DNA of 64,000 nucleotides, taken from the NCBI GenBank assembly GCA_947487765.1, contig CANKXO010000001.1:558001-622000 (forward strand), written 5' to 3'. Of the stretch, positions 33,022 to 42,132 are shown one piece after another. The notes under the pieces were generated by a model. That model had not been told where the DNA came from. It did not search any database and saw only the letters and a program-made list of their open reading frames with translations. Both the position numbers and the translations under genes were made by a program. This stretch comes from an uncultured Pseudomonadales bacterium. GTDB lineage: Bacteria; Pseudomonadota; Gammaproteobacteria; Pseudomonadales; Cellvibrionaceae. Numbering within the stretch: position 1 is the stretch's first letter; every line of letters starts with the position of its first letter.

Positions 33022-34122
33022 ATGTCTGAGGCAGTATCAACCCACTCTCAGTATCAGCTATATCGCAAACAAAGCTATTTTAAATCATTAGATGGTGTGC
33101 GCTTTATCAGTATTATCGCTGTGTTATGGCATCACTCATTCCCTGAATCAACCGCTAGTTGGTTAATTAAAGGTTTCCTCGGGGTTGATATGTTCTTTGT
33201 GTTAAGTGGTTATTTAATCGTTACATTGTTGTTGCGAGAGAAGGATAGAAATGGGCATATCTCATTAAAGAAATTCTATATTCGCCGTTGCTTACGAATA
33301 TTTCCCGTCTATTTCGGTCTACTTCTCGCATTGGCCTTCTTATATGGTGTCGTTAAAAATGACCCTGCGGAGTTCTCTACATTTTTTTCGTTATTACCGA
33401 TTTATTTATTTTTTGTTGCCAATTGGTCCTTAGTACATATTCCGAATCTGGAGATTTACTGGTCATTAGCGACTGAAGAGCAATTCTATTTGTTGTGGCC
33501 ATTTTTAGAGAAGTTATTTTCGAAAAAAACGATAGGCATTATTTTATTTGGCTTTATTCTCCTTAACCAATTAATCAATTTTGGCTTTTTAGATGGTTTT
33601 TTTATCTGGTTATATGGAACAGAAAAAGCAGTTCATTTATCGATTATAGATTCTACATTTACACCTATATGTTTAGGTGTTTTGCTGGCTCATGTCTTAC
33701 ATAAAGAATCATCCTTTAATCAATTTTTCTCTCTATTCAACCACAACCTGTCTCCTTTTATCATACTCATTATATTGTTATTGACGATATTTATATCACC
33801 TGGCGACATTTCCGGTGGTTGGAGATTGGCTATTCAGTTACTGATGTTTTTATGGTTGGGTAGCTTGGTTATCCGGGAAAACCATGTGTTGCAGCCAGTG
33901 ATGATCTGCTATCCAGTTAAAAGAATGGGTGAGATTAGTTATGGTATGTACGTTTACCATATGTTTGCATTGCATATCATACGTGTCATTATTGAACGCT
34001 TTGGCCTAACATTTGATTATTCTTTATTTATATTAGGCACACTCTTAACGGCAATTATTGCTGAAATGAGCTTCCGGTTTTATGAGCAACCTATCCTTAA
34101 ACTAAAACACCGATTGACATAG
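33022..34122 (+). CDS. OafA/Acyltransferase-3 family membrane O-acyltransferase
   Basis: 366 residues and about ten membrane spans. The N-terminal signature SLDGVRFISIIAVLWHHSF contains the conserved Arg and His-His, followed by FLGVDMFFVLSGYLI and FYIRRCLRIFPVYF. EIYWSLATEEQFYLLWPF is the usual mid-protein motif. These enzymes O-acetylate or acylate sugars in lipopolysaccharide, peptidoglycan or exopolysaccharide. The substrate is not apparent, and no polysaccharide genes are near. AAGGAAA stands about 10 nt before the ATG. Confidence 0.9.
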   Translation: MSEAVSTHSQYQLYRKQSYFKSLDGVRFISIIAVLWHHSFPESTASWLIKGFLGVDMFFVLSGYLIVTLLLREKDRNGHISLKKFYIRRCLRIFPVYFGLLLALAFLYGVVKNDPAEFSTFFSLLPIYLFFVANWSLVHIPNLEIYWSLATEEQFYLLWPFLEKLFSKKTIGIILFGFILLNQLINFGFLDGFFIWLYGTEKAVHLSIIDSTFTPICLGVLLAHVLHKESSFNQFFSLFNHNLSPFIILIILLLTIFISPGDISGGWRLAIQLLMFLWLGSLVIRENHVLQPVMICYPVKRMGEISYGMYVYHMFALHIIRVIIERFGLTFDYSLFILGTLLTAIIAEMSFRFYEQPILKLKHRLT

Positions 34123-34155
34123 CCCTTACTTAACCGTTGATGTGTTTCTCCAATC

Positions 34156-34170
34156 TGGCATTGTCTTTGC
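34156..34170 (+). promoter_or_regulatory. Sigma-54 promoter of fliK
   Basis: TGGCA (34156-34160), N6, TTGC (34167-34170): GG and GC elements at the -24/-12 spacing of RpoN promoters. Flagellar genes of Pseudomonas-like bacteria are controlled by RpoN with FleQ. The transcript would start near 34182, giving a leader of about 80 nt. Confidence 0.75.
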
Positions 34171-34203
34171 TCTCTTCTTTTCACCAGTAAAAATTAACGT
34201 TAA

Positions 34204-34223
34204 AGCGGCAAGCGATTGCCGCT
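34204..34223 (+). repeat. Hairpin with GNRA loop in the fliK leader
   Basis: Perfect 8-bp stem AGCGGCAA/TTGCCGCT around GCGA, inside the predicted fliK leader, ending 37 bp before ATG. There is no T-run, so it is not a terminator; it could stabilise the mRNA or bind a regulator. Confidence 0.5.
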
Positions 34224-34260
34224 AATAATAGTGTGATTAGTATAGTGATGCGGAGTTGTC

Positions 34261-35733
34261 ATGAATAACCATATATTACCGCTGTTGGATGTTGCAGGAA
34301 GTGATCGATTTGCCGCTTCCCAAAAAAAGTCCAGTATTACCGAAGATAAAGGGTTTTCTAAAACCTTTCAGGATATAGAGCAGAAAGTATCTTATGTTGA
34401 TAAAAAAGAAATAACTGCTCCCAAGGAGCCTTCGACTGGAAACGAGCCATCAGCCAATAAAGAATCATCAACAAATAGAGAGCCATCATCAAATCAACCT
34501 TCGGCGGGTAGAGAGCACTCATCAGCAGAAACTTCAGTAAAAGAAGAGGCCTCAGTGTCTAAAGAGCCAGAGGGTTCGACTTCTGCTGCTGGAGAAGAAG
34601 GCACTCATGTCGAATCAGCATCGGTAAAAGAAAGTACAGAGACGGGTAATCCGCAAATCAATAGTGGTGACCCGAATACTACAACAGCAACAGATACTCT
34701 ATTAACGACTGCCAGTACAGAAGCAACAGTGGTATCAGAGCTTCAGCCGTTACTGGATACGGTTCTTGAGAAATTACAATCGATTAAACAGAATGGTGGT
34801 ATAGAAGCGCTTGAATCCGCTATAGACCCTGAAGCCCTTCAAGAGTTAGTTGATGAGTTATTTATAAATGGCAATGAATTGCCACTAGCCCCAGTTATTG
34901 CCTCAATCCGAGAGGCTTTGAGCTCTTCATCTGGGGTCACACTGGGAGCAGCAGCTAATTTGCTTTCGGATTTACAAAAAATATCCCCATTGAAGCCACT
35001 TGCCGAAGCGCTCACAACGAAATTGAGTTCTCAAGTTCAGCTGAGCGCGCCATTGAATGCAACAACTATTGCTAATAATTCTGTAGCGATAGAGGGAGAT
35101 GTACTTCTCTCTCAACCTAATAAGTTATTAACCACTGGAGATGCACTTGCTCAAATAGATTTACAGAGATTCAGTCTCGATCAGACATCTAATACTGTAA
35201 ATAAGGAAGAAAATGGAGCTATTACATCGCATTTAACCAGTGAACTGGCAGGTACTCAACCATTACAAAATACACAGTCATTGCAGCCGGGAATGAAAGC
35301 ACAGCTAGCGGTATCTACGCCGTTTCAGCAGGCGCAGTGGGGTAAGGATGTTGCTGAGCGTGTGATGTGGATGAGTTCTCAGGGAATTCAAGAAGCTGAA
35401 ATCCATTTAGATCCGCCAGAACTAGGTCCTTTACAGGTGAGGGTGTCACTCGTTAATGAACAAGCTCATGTTAGCTTTGTTGTCCAACATTCAACGGTTC
35501 GCGAGGCATTGGATCAGAATGCCATGCGTTTGCGTGAAATGTTCGATGGTGAAGGGATTAATCTTGCTGATGTTGATGTGTCTGATCAATCTCAGGAACA
35601 AGGTGACTCCAACACCGATGAAAATGCGTCATCTAGACTGGCGTCTGGTTTGTCGGACGAAGATGTTGAGCAAGGAGAGATGCCGATTTCCAGCAATAGA
35701 GACGGATACAGTTTACTTAACCTCTACGCTTAA
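34261..35733 (+). CDS. fliK: Flagellar hook-length control protein FliK
   Basis: 490 residues. The long N-terminal part (to ~360) is low-complexity: a Ser/Glu/Thr/Pro-rich stretch at about 45-155, then helical sequence. The C-terminal Flg_hook domain (about 365-445) has VAERVMWMSSQGIQEAEIHL, DPPELGPLQVRVSL and HSTVREALDQNAMRLREM. FliK measures hook length during export and then flips FlhB specificity through this domain. GGAG stands 5 nt before the ATG. It is the first gene of the flagellar block but has its own sigma-54 promoter and terminator, so it is transcribed apart from fliL. Confidence 0.93.
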   Translation: MNNHILPLLDVAGSDRFAASQKKSSITEDKGFSKTFQDIEQKVSYVDKKEITAPKEPSTGNEPSANKESSTNREPSSNQPSAGREHSSAETSVKEEASVSKEPEGSTSAAGEEGTHVESASVKESTETGNPQINSGDPNTTTATDTLLTTASTEATVVSELQPLLDTVLEKLQSIKQNGGIEALESAIDPEALQELVDELFINGNELPLAPVIASIREALSSSSGVTLGAAANLLSDLQKISPLKPLAEALTTKLSSQVQLSAPLNATTIANNSVAIEGDVLLSQPNKLLTTGDALAQIDLQRFSLDQTSNTVNKEENGAITSHLTSELAGTQPLQNTQSLQPGMKAQLAVSTPFQQAQWGKDVAERVMWMSSQGIQEAEIHLDPPELGPLQVRVSLVNEQAHVSFVVQHSTVREALDQNAMRLREMFDGEGINLADVDVSDQSQEQGDSNTDENASSRLASGLSDEDVEQGEMPISSNRDGYSLLNLYA

Positions 35734-35769
35734 TCAATGAACTTATCGTTCTAACCCCTTCCATATAAA

Positions 35770-35789
35770 ATGATGCCTACGGGCATCAT
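35770..35789 (+). terminator. Intrinsic terminator after fliK
   Basis: Perfect 8-bp stem ATGATGCC/GGCATCAT with the very stable tetraloop TACG (35778-35781), followed by CTTCTTTATTCCTTTC. It separates fliK from the fliL promoter. Confidence 0.8.
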
Positions 35790-35809
35790 CTTCTTTATTC
35801 CTTTCTGTT

Positions 35810-35824
35810 TGGCATAGCTCTTGC
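35810..35824 (+). promoter_or_regulatory. Sigma-54 promoter of fliL operon
   Basis: TGGCA (35810-35814), N6, TTGC (35821-35824), the same spacing as the element before fliK. The predicted start near 35836 gives a leader of about 30 nt to fliL. Confidence 0.78.
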
Positions 35825-35864
35825 TCCAGTCCATATAGTATCTATCGAATGACGGATTTTTGGC

Positions 35865-36422
35865 ATGGCAGAAGAAGACGGCTCGGAAGAAAATACCGAA
35901 GCAGAAGAGAAACCGAAAGGTAATAAAAAAAAGCTGATTTTATTTATTCTACTCGTGGTAGTGCTAATAGGCGTATCTGTGGGCGGTACCTTGGTGGCTG
36001 TCAAATTATTGGCGCCAGAACCTGAACCTGTTGTTGAATTGGACGAAGACGGAAATCCAATTATTGCTGAAGACGAAGAAGTTGAAGAAGAAAAACCCAG
36101 ACTTCCCGCTATTTATTTTCCGCTTAAACCACCATTGATTGTTAATTATCAGGCAAGGGGAAGGCAACGATTTTTACAAGCTGAAATTACCTTAATGTCA
36201 CGAGAAGATGATGTGATTGAAGCAGTGGAAATACATATGCCAATGATTCGCAATAGCTTAATTCTGTTATTCAGTGGTCAGGTATACGAAGAATTACAAA
36301 CCGATGAAGGTAGGGAGTTACTTCGTCAGGATGCATTATTAGAATTGCAAACAATTATGCAGCAAGAGCTAGGTAAACCAGGAATAGAAAAAGTATTGTT
36401 CACCAATTTAGTGATGCAATAA
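35865..36422 (+). CDS. fliL: Flagellar basal body-associated protein FliL
   Basis: 185 residues: an acidic cytoplasmic start, a single membrane span (KKKLILFILLVVVLIGVSVGGTLVAVKLL), a very acidic linker (about 60-85), and the FliL periplasmic domain with AIYFPLKPPLIVNYQ, RFLQAEITLMSREDDVIEAVEIHMPMIRNSLILLFSGQ and the C-terminal KPGIEKVLFTNLVMQ. FliL surrounds the stator at the motor and supports torque. First gene of a probable eight-gene operon ending with flhB, with its own sigma-54 promoter. Confidence 0.95.
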   Translation: MAEEDGSEENTEAEEKPKGNKKKLILFILLVVVLIGVSVGGTLVAVKLLAPEPEPVVELDEDGNPIIAEDEEVEEEKPRLPAIYFPLKPPLIVNYQARGRQRFLQAEITLMSREDDVIEAVEIHMPMIRNSLILLFSGQVYEELQTDEGRELLRQDALLELQTIMQQELGKPGIEKVLFTNLVMQ

Positions 36423-36458
36423 ATGGTATTAAAACGTACTAACTAAAGAGAAATTTAC

Positions 36459-37484
36459 GTGCAAGATTTACTTTCCCAAGACGAAATTGACGCGCTCCTC
36501 CACGGTGTAGATGATGGAGATGTTAGCACAGAGGGCGATGCTGAAGACGGTGGGATTAATACCTATGACTTAACAACCCAAGACCGTATTGTTCGTGGCA
36601 GGATGCCAACGCTTGAAATGATTAATGAGCGTTTTGCCCGTTACACACGCATCAGTATGTTCAACTTGTTAAGACGAACTGCGGATGTTTCTGTGGGTGG
36701 GATCAACATCCAAAAATTTGGCGAGTATGTACATACACTCTATGTGCCAACCAGTTTGAATATGGTGAAATTTCGCCCTCTTCGTGGTACGGCGTTAGTT
36801 GTATTGGATGCGAAGCTTGTTTTTAAGCTGGTGGATAATTTTTTTGGTGGGGACGGTCGTCATGCAAAAATTGAAGGTCGGGAATTTACACCTACCGAGC
36901 TACGTGTTGTCCGTATTGTACTGGAACAAGCCTTTATTGATTTAAAAGAGGCTTGGCGAGCAGTTCTACCGATTGATTTTGATCATATTAATTCAGAAGT
37001 CAATCCATCAATGGCAAATATTGTGAGCCCCAGTGAGGTTGTTGTTGTCAGTACCTTTCATGTTGAATTAGATGGTGGTGGTGGTGAGCTACATATCACT
37101 ATCCCTTATTCAATGATTGAGCCGATACGTGAAATGCTAGATGCAGGTTTACAAAGTGATAGCGATGACCGAGATGATCGATGGGTGAACTCCCTACGCG
37201 AAGATATTATGACAGCGAAAGTTAAGCTGGAATGTGACTTAATACGAGACCGTATTTCGTTAAGAGATGTTATGGGTTTAAAAGAAGGTGATGTTATTCC
37301 TGTAGAGATGCTTGAAGAACATCAAATTAAAGTAAATGGAGTTCCATTATTTAAAACGCAAGTTGGTCAATCGAATGGCAATTTAGCGTTAAAAGTTTTA
37401 GAACACATTAATCGGTCTACGGTGTCTTCCATGTCACCACTGGCTAATTTAATGAGTGAACAAGAGGAAGCGTCGGATGAGTGA
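36459..37484 (+). CDS. fliM: Flagellar motor switch protein FliM
   Basis: 341 residues. GTG 36459 gives the N-terminal CheY-binding peptide QDLLSQDEIDALLHGV; ATG codons downstream would delete it. The central CheC-like domain has RIVRGRMPTLEMINERFARY and a GGDGRHAKIEGREFT motif, and the C-terminal SpoA-like domain contains the DVIPVEMLEEHQIKVNGVPLF segment. It forms the C-ring with FliN and FliG and sets rotation direction. It overlaps fliN by 8 bp. Confidence 0.96.
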   Translation: MQDLLSQDEIDALLHGVDDGDVSTEGDAEDGGINTYDLTTQDRIVRGRMPTLEMINERFARYTRISMFNLLRRTADVSVGGINIQKFGEYVHTLYVPTSLNMVKFRPLRGTALVVLDAKLVFKLVDNFFGGDGRHAKIEGREFTPTELRVVRIVLEQAFIDLKEAWRAVLPIDFDHINSEVNPSMANIVSPSEVVVVSTFHVELDGGGGELHITIPYSMIEPIREMLDAGLQSDSDDRDDRWVNSLREDIMTAKVKLECDLIRDRISLRDVMGLKEGDVIPVEMLEEHQIKVNGVPLFKTQVGQSNGNLALKVLEHINRSTVSSMSPLANLMSEQEEASDE

Positions 37485-37905
37485 TGATGAAGAGCCAGTA
37501 GAAAAAAGTGAAGAAGAGGCAATGGCCGATGACTGGGCCGCAGCAATGGAAGAGCAGGGTGTTGAAGAAGATAGCGAGGATGATGCTATAGAGTCCGTTG
37601 GTCTTGAGGAGTTTGATAATCATCCAGATGAGGCAAAATCTATTGACCCTGATTTGGAAATTATTTTAGATATTCCCGTTACTATTTCTATGGAAGTGGG
37701 TAGTACCTCAATCACTATTCGTAACTTGCTACAACTTAACCAAGGGTCTGTTATCGAGCTTGATCGTTTGGCGGGTGAGCCTCTAAATGTGCTTGTCAAT
37801 GGTACTCTTATTGCTCATGGCGAAGTAGTTGTGGTCAACGAAAAATTTGGTATCCGTATGACTGATGTTATCAGCCCATCTGAACGTATTAAGAAATTAG
37901 GCTAA
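37477..37905 (+). CDS. fliN: Flagellar motor switch protein FliN
   Basis: 142 residues from ATG 37477 (GAGGAAG upstream, within fliM). The N-terminus is acidic and low-complexity; the C-terminal SpoA domain has ILDIPVTISMEVGSTSITIRNLL, GSVIELDRLAGEPLNVLVNG and FGIRMTDVISPSERIKKL. It stacks on FliM in the C-ring and docks FliH. The stop overlaps the fliO start by one base. Confidence 0.95.
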   Translation: MSDDEEPVEKSEEEAMADDWAAAMEEQGVEEDSEDDAIESVGLEEFDNHPDEAKSIDPDLEIILDIPVTISMEVGSTSITIRNLLQLNQGSVIELDRLAGEPLNVLVNGTLIAHGEVVVVNEKFGIRMTDVISPSERIKKLG

Positions 37906-38378
37906 TGAAATTATTTTTAAGCTTTAGAAGATTACACTCAGCAGTCTATTTTATAGTGGCTGTATTGTTATCTATGGCTGCTATGAAAGTATTTTCTGCT
38001 GAATCAGATGTTCAATCCCCGATTAGTCATACTTCTAACTTGATGCAAATGATGTTGGGTTTAGCAGCTGTTATTGTGATGATATTTGTCGTTGTTTGGC
38101 TAATTAAACGAGTAGGTTATACCGGTTATCAAGCTGCGGAAATGATGAAAATAAAAGGATGTCTGCCGTTATCGACAAAGGAAAAATTATTATTAGTAGA
38201 AGTAGGCAATGAGCAGTTATTGATTGGTGTAGCTCCTGGCTTTGTGGGCCATGTTAAAACGCTAGATCAGCCAATCAGAGATACCTCTAAGAATTGTTCT
38301 TATAATGCTTCACCAGTATCTTCACTTTTTGCAGAAAAGCTAAAAACAATAATTAATAAAGGTGAAACAGTTGAATGA
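37905..38378 (+). CDS. fliO: Flagellar export assembly factor FliO
   Basis: 157 residues, divergent in sequence as FliO usually is. An N-terminal hydrophobic stretch ([19 protein letters not shown]) may be a signal peptide; a second span, [22 protein letters not shown], is followed by the [28 protein letters not shown] motif that identifies the family. FliO helps assemble the FliP ring. It overlaps both neighbours (fliN by 1 bp, fliP by 4 bp). Confidence 0.9.
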   Translation: MKLFLSFRRLHSAVYFIVAVLLSMAAMKVFSAESDVQSPISHTSNLMQMMLGLAAVIVMIFVVVWLIKRVGYTGYQAAEMMKIKGCLPLSTKEKLLLVEVGNEQLLIGVAPGFVGHVKTLDQPIRDTSKNCSYNASPVSSLFAEKLKTIINKGETVE

Positions 38379-39190
38379 GATTTTCCTGCAATCAACAGCG
38401 ACTATTATTTTTAATTTCGTTTATTTTATGCATTAATATTTTCCCTGCTAATGTTATTGCTCAAACGGAAACTGAGCAAAGCTCTTCAACCTTAGAAAAT
38501 ATCCAGAATTTACCCAACTTGTCTGCGGTACAGTTAACCACTAACCCGGACGGCTCTCAAGAGTATTCAGTCAGTATCCAGATACTGGCGATTATGACAG
38601 CGCTGACATTCTTGCCAGCACTATTATTAATGATGACTTCATTTACTCGAATCATTATTGTTTTTTCAATTTTGAGGCAAGCATTGGGTTTACAGCAATC
38701 ACCATCCAATCAGATTCTTATTGGTATGAGTTTGTTTTTAACCTTATTTATTATGGGGCCAGTCTTTGAAAAGGTAAATGAGCAAGCATTGCAACCCTAT
38801 ATCAACGAAGAGATTACTTCTAAAGAAGCAATTGAAAAAACAACTAAACCTTTTCATCAATTTATGATGGCACAAACTCGCGAAAGTGACTTAAAGCTAT
38901 TTATGGATATTGCCAATGTCGCCGCAGTAGAAACAGCAGAGCAAGTTCCTATGACTGTTTTAATCCCATCTTTTATTACGAGTGAACTAAAGACAGCGTT
39001 TCAAATCGGTTTTATTTTATTTATCCCTTTTTTAGTCATTGATATTGTCGTAGCAAGTGTACTTATGGCAATGGGTATGATGATGCTGTCTCCATTAATT
39101 ATATCCTTACCGTTTAAAATTATGCTATTTGTTTTAGTAGACGGCTGGGCTATGTTAATGGGTACCTTAGCAGCAAGCTATGGAATTTAA
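38375..39190 (+). CDS. fliP: Flagellar export gate protein FliP
   Basis: 271 residues. A signal peptide (to about residue 30) precedes the membrane core: [37 protein letters not shown] is the FliP signature; [15 protein letters not shown], then [32 protein letters not shown] and the C-terminal [14 protein letters not shown] follow. Five or six FliP subunits form the export-gate core with FliQ and FliR. ATG lies in an ATGA overlap with fliO. Confidence 0.97.
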   Translation: MRFSCNQQRLLFLISFILCINIFPANVIAQTETEQSSSTLENIQNLPNLSAVQLTTNPDGSQEYSVSIQILAIMTALTFLPALLLMMTSFTRIIIVFSILRQALGLQQSPSNQILIGMSLFLTLFIMGPVFEKVNEQALQPYINEEITSKEAIEKTTKPFHQFMMAQTRESDLKLFMDIANVAAVETAEQVPMTVLIPSFITSELKTAFQIGFILFIPFLVIDIVVASVLMAMGMMMLSPLIISLPFKIMLFVLVDGWAMLMGTLAASYGI

Positions 39191-39213
39191 TTACATATTT
39201 AAAGGTAGTAATT

Positions 39214-39483
39214 ATGACACCTGAAGTAGTAATGGATCTTTTTGGCGAAGCGCTTTATTTATGCGTACTGATGGTTTCTTTAATTGTTGGTCCAGGCTTG
39301 GCTGTTGGGCTGATTGTTAGTATGTTTCAGGCAGCGACTCAAATTAATGAGCAAACACTCAGCTTTTTACCTCGTCTACTAATCACGCTAGGCGCAATTA
39401 TGTTTTTGGGAGGGTGGTTAATTAATGAATTTACAGAGTTGTTTCATAAATTATTCCTTAATATCCCAACGCTTATTGGTTGA
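39214..39483 (+). CDS. fliQ: Flagellar export gate protein FliQ
   Basis: 89 residues with two membrane helices. TPEVVMDLFGEALYLCVLM, the GLIVSMFQAATQINEQTLSFLPRLL core and the LGGWLINEFTELFHKLF end match FliQ throughout. It packs outside FliP in the export gate. AAAGGTAG stands upstream of ATG 39214, 23 bp after fliP. Confidence 0.97.
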   Translation: MTPEVVMDLFGEALYLCVLMVSLIVGPGLAVGLIVSMFQAATQINEQTLSFLPRLLITLGAIMFLGGWLINEFTELFHKLFLNIPTLIG

Positions 39484-39518
39484 TGCTGCATGCTACTTAG
39501 GTTAACAATAGTGTAATC

Positions 39519-40292
39519 ATGTTTGAATTTAGTGATGCTCAGATTGCTCAGTTCGTTGGGCAGTATTTTTGGCCATTAACACGCGTTACTGCATTTTTAC
39601 TGGCAGCTCCAATTTTTGGATCGCAAGTAATTACAGCCAGGGTACGATTAGTGCTAGGTGTTATGGTAACATTTTTGATTACACCTTTTTTACCAGCACC
39701 ACCTGCATTTAGTGGTATCTCTTTAACAACACTATTAATTACACTACAGCAAGTATTAATCGGTGTGACATTAGCATTTATTTTTCAGGTTGTATTTCAA
39801 GTGTTTGTTTTGGCTGGTCAGTATATTGCTATGAAAATGGGCTTAGGTTTTGCTTCCATGAATGACCCAGCTAATGGTGTGACAGTTACAATTATTTCAC
39901 AATTCTATTTGTTAACAACAACATTATTATTTGTTAGTGTTAATGGTCACCTTATTATTTTACAAATATTAATTGATAGCTTTACTATCATGCCAATTGG
40001 TAAAAAAGGTTTTTCTGGAATAGATTTTTACCAAATTGCAAATTTAGGGAGCTGGATGTTTGCAAGTGCATTGACAATAGCTCTACCGGTATTGACTGCG
40101 TTATTAGTGGTTAATATTTCATTTGGTGTGATGAGTCGCGCGGCACCACAAATTAATATTTTTGCAGTGGGCTTTCCTATTACATTAATTTTTGGTTTAT
40201 TATTAATGTGGTTAGGTTTTGGTGCTTTCCTACCAGCCTTTCATGAATATGTTAACCAGGGATTTATATTTGGCCAGGAATTACTGAAGTAG
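39519..40292 (+). CDS. fliR: Flagellar export gate protein FliR
   Basis: 257 residues with about six spans. FWPLTRVTAFLLAAPIFGSQVITARVRLVLG and QYIAMKMGLGFASMNDPANG are FliR signatures, with NIFAVGFPITLIFGLLLMWL near the end. One FliR subunit completes the FliP/Q/R helical gate. It lies 11 bp before flhB. Confidence 0.96.
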   Translation: MFEFSDAQIAQFVGQYFWPLTRVTAFLLAAPIFGSQVITARVRLVLGVMVTFLITPFLPAPPAFSGISLTTLLITLQQVLIGVTLAFIFQVVFQVFVLAGQYIAMKMGLGFASMNDPANGVTVTIISQFYLLTTTLLFVSVNGHLIILQILIDSFTIMPIGKKGFSGIDFYQIANLGSWMFASALTIALPVLTALLVVNISFGVMSRAAPQINIFAVGFPITLIFGLLLMWLGFGAFLPAFHEYVNQGFIFGQELLK

Positions 40293-40303
40293 TGAGTTAA
40301 ACT

Positions 40304-41440
40304 ATGTCAGAAAATGATCAAGCTCAGGAAAAGACAGAGGAACCAACGCCCCGGAAGCTAGAAAAGGCCCGGGAAGATGGTCAGGTTCCTCGATCAAAAG
40401 AGTTAACAACAACTGCTGTATTATTAGCTTCTTCAATTGGCTTTTTGTGGTTTGGTGGGTTTTTAGTTGATAAAATTTCGAACGTAATGCGTTATAACTT
40501 TACGTTATCTAGAGAAGTTGTATTTGATACTTCTATGATGGTGCATCATGTGACTCATTCCTTTGCTGATGTATTAATTGGCTTGTTGCCATTTTTTGGT
40601 ATTTTATTATTGGCTGCAGTGTTGGGACCGATAGCATTAGGTGGTTGGTTATTCAGTACGAAATCACTAATGCCAAAATTCAGCCGTATGAATCCCCTTG
40701 AAGGCATTAAGCGCATGTTTTCGATTAAATCTCTAGTTGAATTGGGCAAAGCGCTTGCCAAAGTTATTTTAATGATGGTGTTAACCATTATTTTACTTAA
40801 AGCTCTGGAAGGTGATTTATCAAGTTTGGCAAGTCAGGATGTTATGACGTCTATGTCTCATTCAGTCATGATCGGTGTCTGGGTTGCCATTGCATTATCT
40901 GCTGCGACTATTTTAATTGCTTTAATTGATGTGCCTTTTCAAATTTGGGATCACACAAAGAAACTAAGAATGTCTTTGCAGGATATTAAAGACGAAATGA
41001 AAGATACCGATGGGAAACCAGAGGTCAAAAGTAAAATTCGTCAGTTACAACAAGAGATGGCCAATCGCCGTATGATGGCGGAAGTACCAGAAGCAGATGT
41101 TGTTATTACCAATCCAACACATTATGCCGTCGCTGTGAAATATAAGCCGGAAGAGATGAGTACTCCGATTGTAGTTGCAAAAGGTATTGATCAAATCGCC
41201 TTAAAGATCAGAGAAATTGCTGGTGCTCATCAAGTCGAAATTATTGAATCACCGCGCTTGGCACGAGCCATTTATTATACAACCCAACTTGATGATGAGA
41301 TCCCCAGTGGTTTATACGTTGCTGTTGCTAAAGTCTTAGCCTATGTTTTCCAATTAAATAATTTCCGTAACGGAAAGGGAGAAATGCCAACATATCCTCG
41401 TTCTGTTTCAATTCCAGAGGATATGATTTACGAAGAGTAG
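40304..41440 (+). CDS. flhB: Flagellar export switch protein FlhB
   Basis: 378 residues: an N-terminal QEKTEEPTPRKLEKAREDGQVPRS signature, four membrane spans, and a cytoplasmic domain. The autocleavage motif NPTH is present near residue 269 (VVITNPTHYAVAVKY), so the specificity switch driven by FliK should operate. The C-terminus contains VAKGIDQIALKIREIAGAHQVEIIESPRLARAIYY. It is the last gene of the fliL operon; flhA, the usual next gene, is not in the window. Confidence 0.97.
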   Translation: MSENDQAQEKTEEPTPRKLEKAREDGQVPRSKELTTTAVLLASSIGFLWFGGFLVDKISNVMRYNFTLSREVVFDTSMMVHHVTHSFADVLIGLLPFFGILLLAAVLGPIALGGWLFSTKSLMPKFSRMNPLEGIKRMFSIKSLVELGKALAKVILMMVLTIILLKALEGDLSSLASQDVMTSMSHSVMIGVWVAIALSAATILIALIDVPFQIWDHTKKLRMSLQDIKDEMKDTDGKPEVKSKIRQLQQEMANRRMMAEVPEADVVITNPTHYAVAVKYKPEEMSTPIVVAKGIDQIALKIREIAGAHQVEIIESPRLARAIYYTTQLDDEIPSGLYVAVAKVLAYVFQLNNFRNGKGEMPTYPRSVSIPEDMIYEE

Positions 41441-41462
41441 TATTGGTAAGTAATGTGGAAAA

Positions 41463-41903
41463 TTAAAGCAGGTAGTCTTTATTTTTTAAGCGATTAATTA
41501 AATCATCAACTAAAGAATAGTTCTGAGTTAGATCAAGGATATGATAACCATAAATCGTGTTTTGTCTTTTATTGATCATCAGTACAATATAAATATCAGT
41601 AATGCCAAAAGAGTAGAGTGCATACTGGAAGGCATCCATCGGGGATGGAAACAGATTCAGAGGCTTAACTTGGTGTTGTGTGACGTTATAACCTTCTCTC
41701 TTAAGAATCCGGCTGACTTGTTTATTATCAACAATAGCCACAACTGCTTTAGGGTTAGGGTTGGCGGTGAGTTCATCGATTGATGATTTGGTCGCTGTTA
41801 CAGCCGCAGTTTCTACTGGGGAACCATAGACGCGAGGGTAGTCCGAGTCGTTCAATTCGGCCAATGGTTTAGGTTCTGAATCTGTGAGTTCCGTAGATGT
41901 CAC
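41463..41903 (-). CDS. Uncharacterised protein, 146 residues
   Basis: GTG 41903 with GAGGG 9 nt upstream. The N-terminal 50 residues are polar and probably disordered; residues ~50-146 look folded: KAVVAIVDNKQVSRILKREGYNVTQHQV, then DAFQYALYSFGITDIYIVLMINKRQNTIYGYHIL and a charged C-terminal helix. The first segment recalls a helix-turn-helix or a beta-alpha unit, but I cannot place it in a family. It converges on flhB with a 22-bp gap. The nearby flagellar genes are suggestive, not decisive. Confidence 0.6.
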   Translation of the reverse strand: MTSTELTDSEPKPLAELNDSDYPRVYGSPVETAAVTATKSSIDELTANPNPKAVVAIVDNKQVSRILKREGYNVTQHQVKPLNLFPSPMDAFQYALYSFGITDIYIVLMINKRQNTIYGYHILDLTQNYSLVDDLINRLKNKDYLL

Positions 41904-42132
41904 GGTGTAATTCCCTCTAAAAAAATATTAACACTAGCATTAACTAAGGAATGCTCTACTGTAACTAAAGTTTATTATTTAATCAATTTATATCGAAAAA
42001 ACGATAAAATGTGATCAATTTCAAACTTTTTAATTACTCTGACGTACATTATAAGGCCAAATGGCATGCTTTTGGTTATAAATAAACGATATATCCCCTT
42101 TTCTAGTTAGTTGTTTTAATAGGCAGAGTAAT

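Noticed and set aside
34430-34620. Ser/Glu/Pro-rich stretch in FliK as a tandem DNA repeat
   Set aside because: The protein is repetitive (KEPS, REPS, KESS) but the DNA copies are degenerate and short; this is usual FliK low-complexity sequence.
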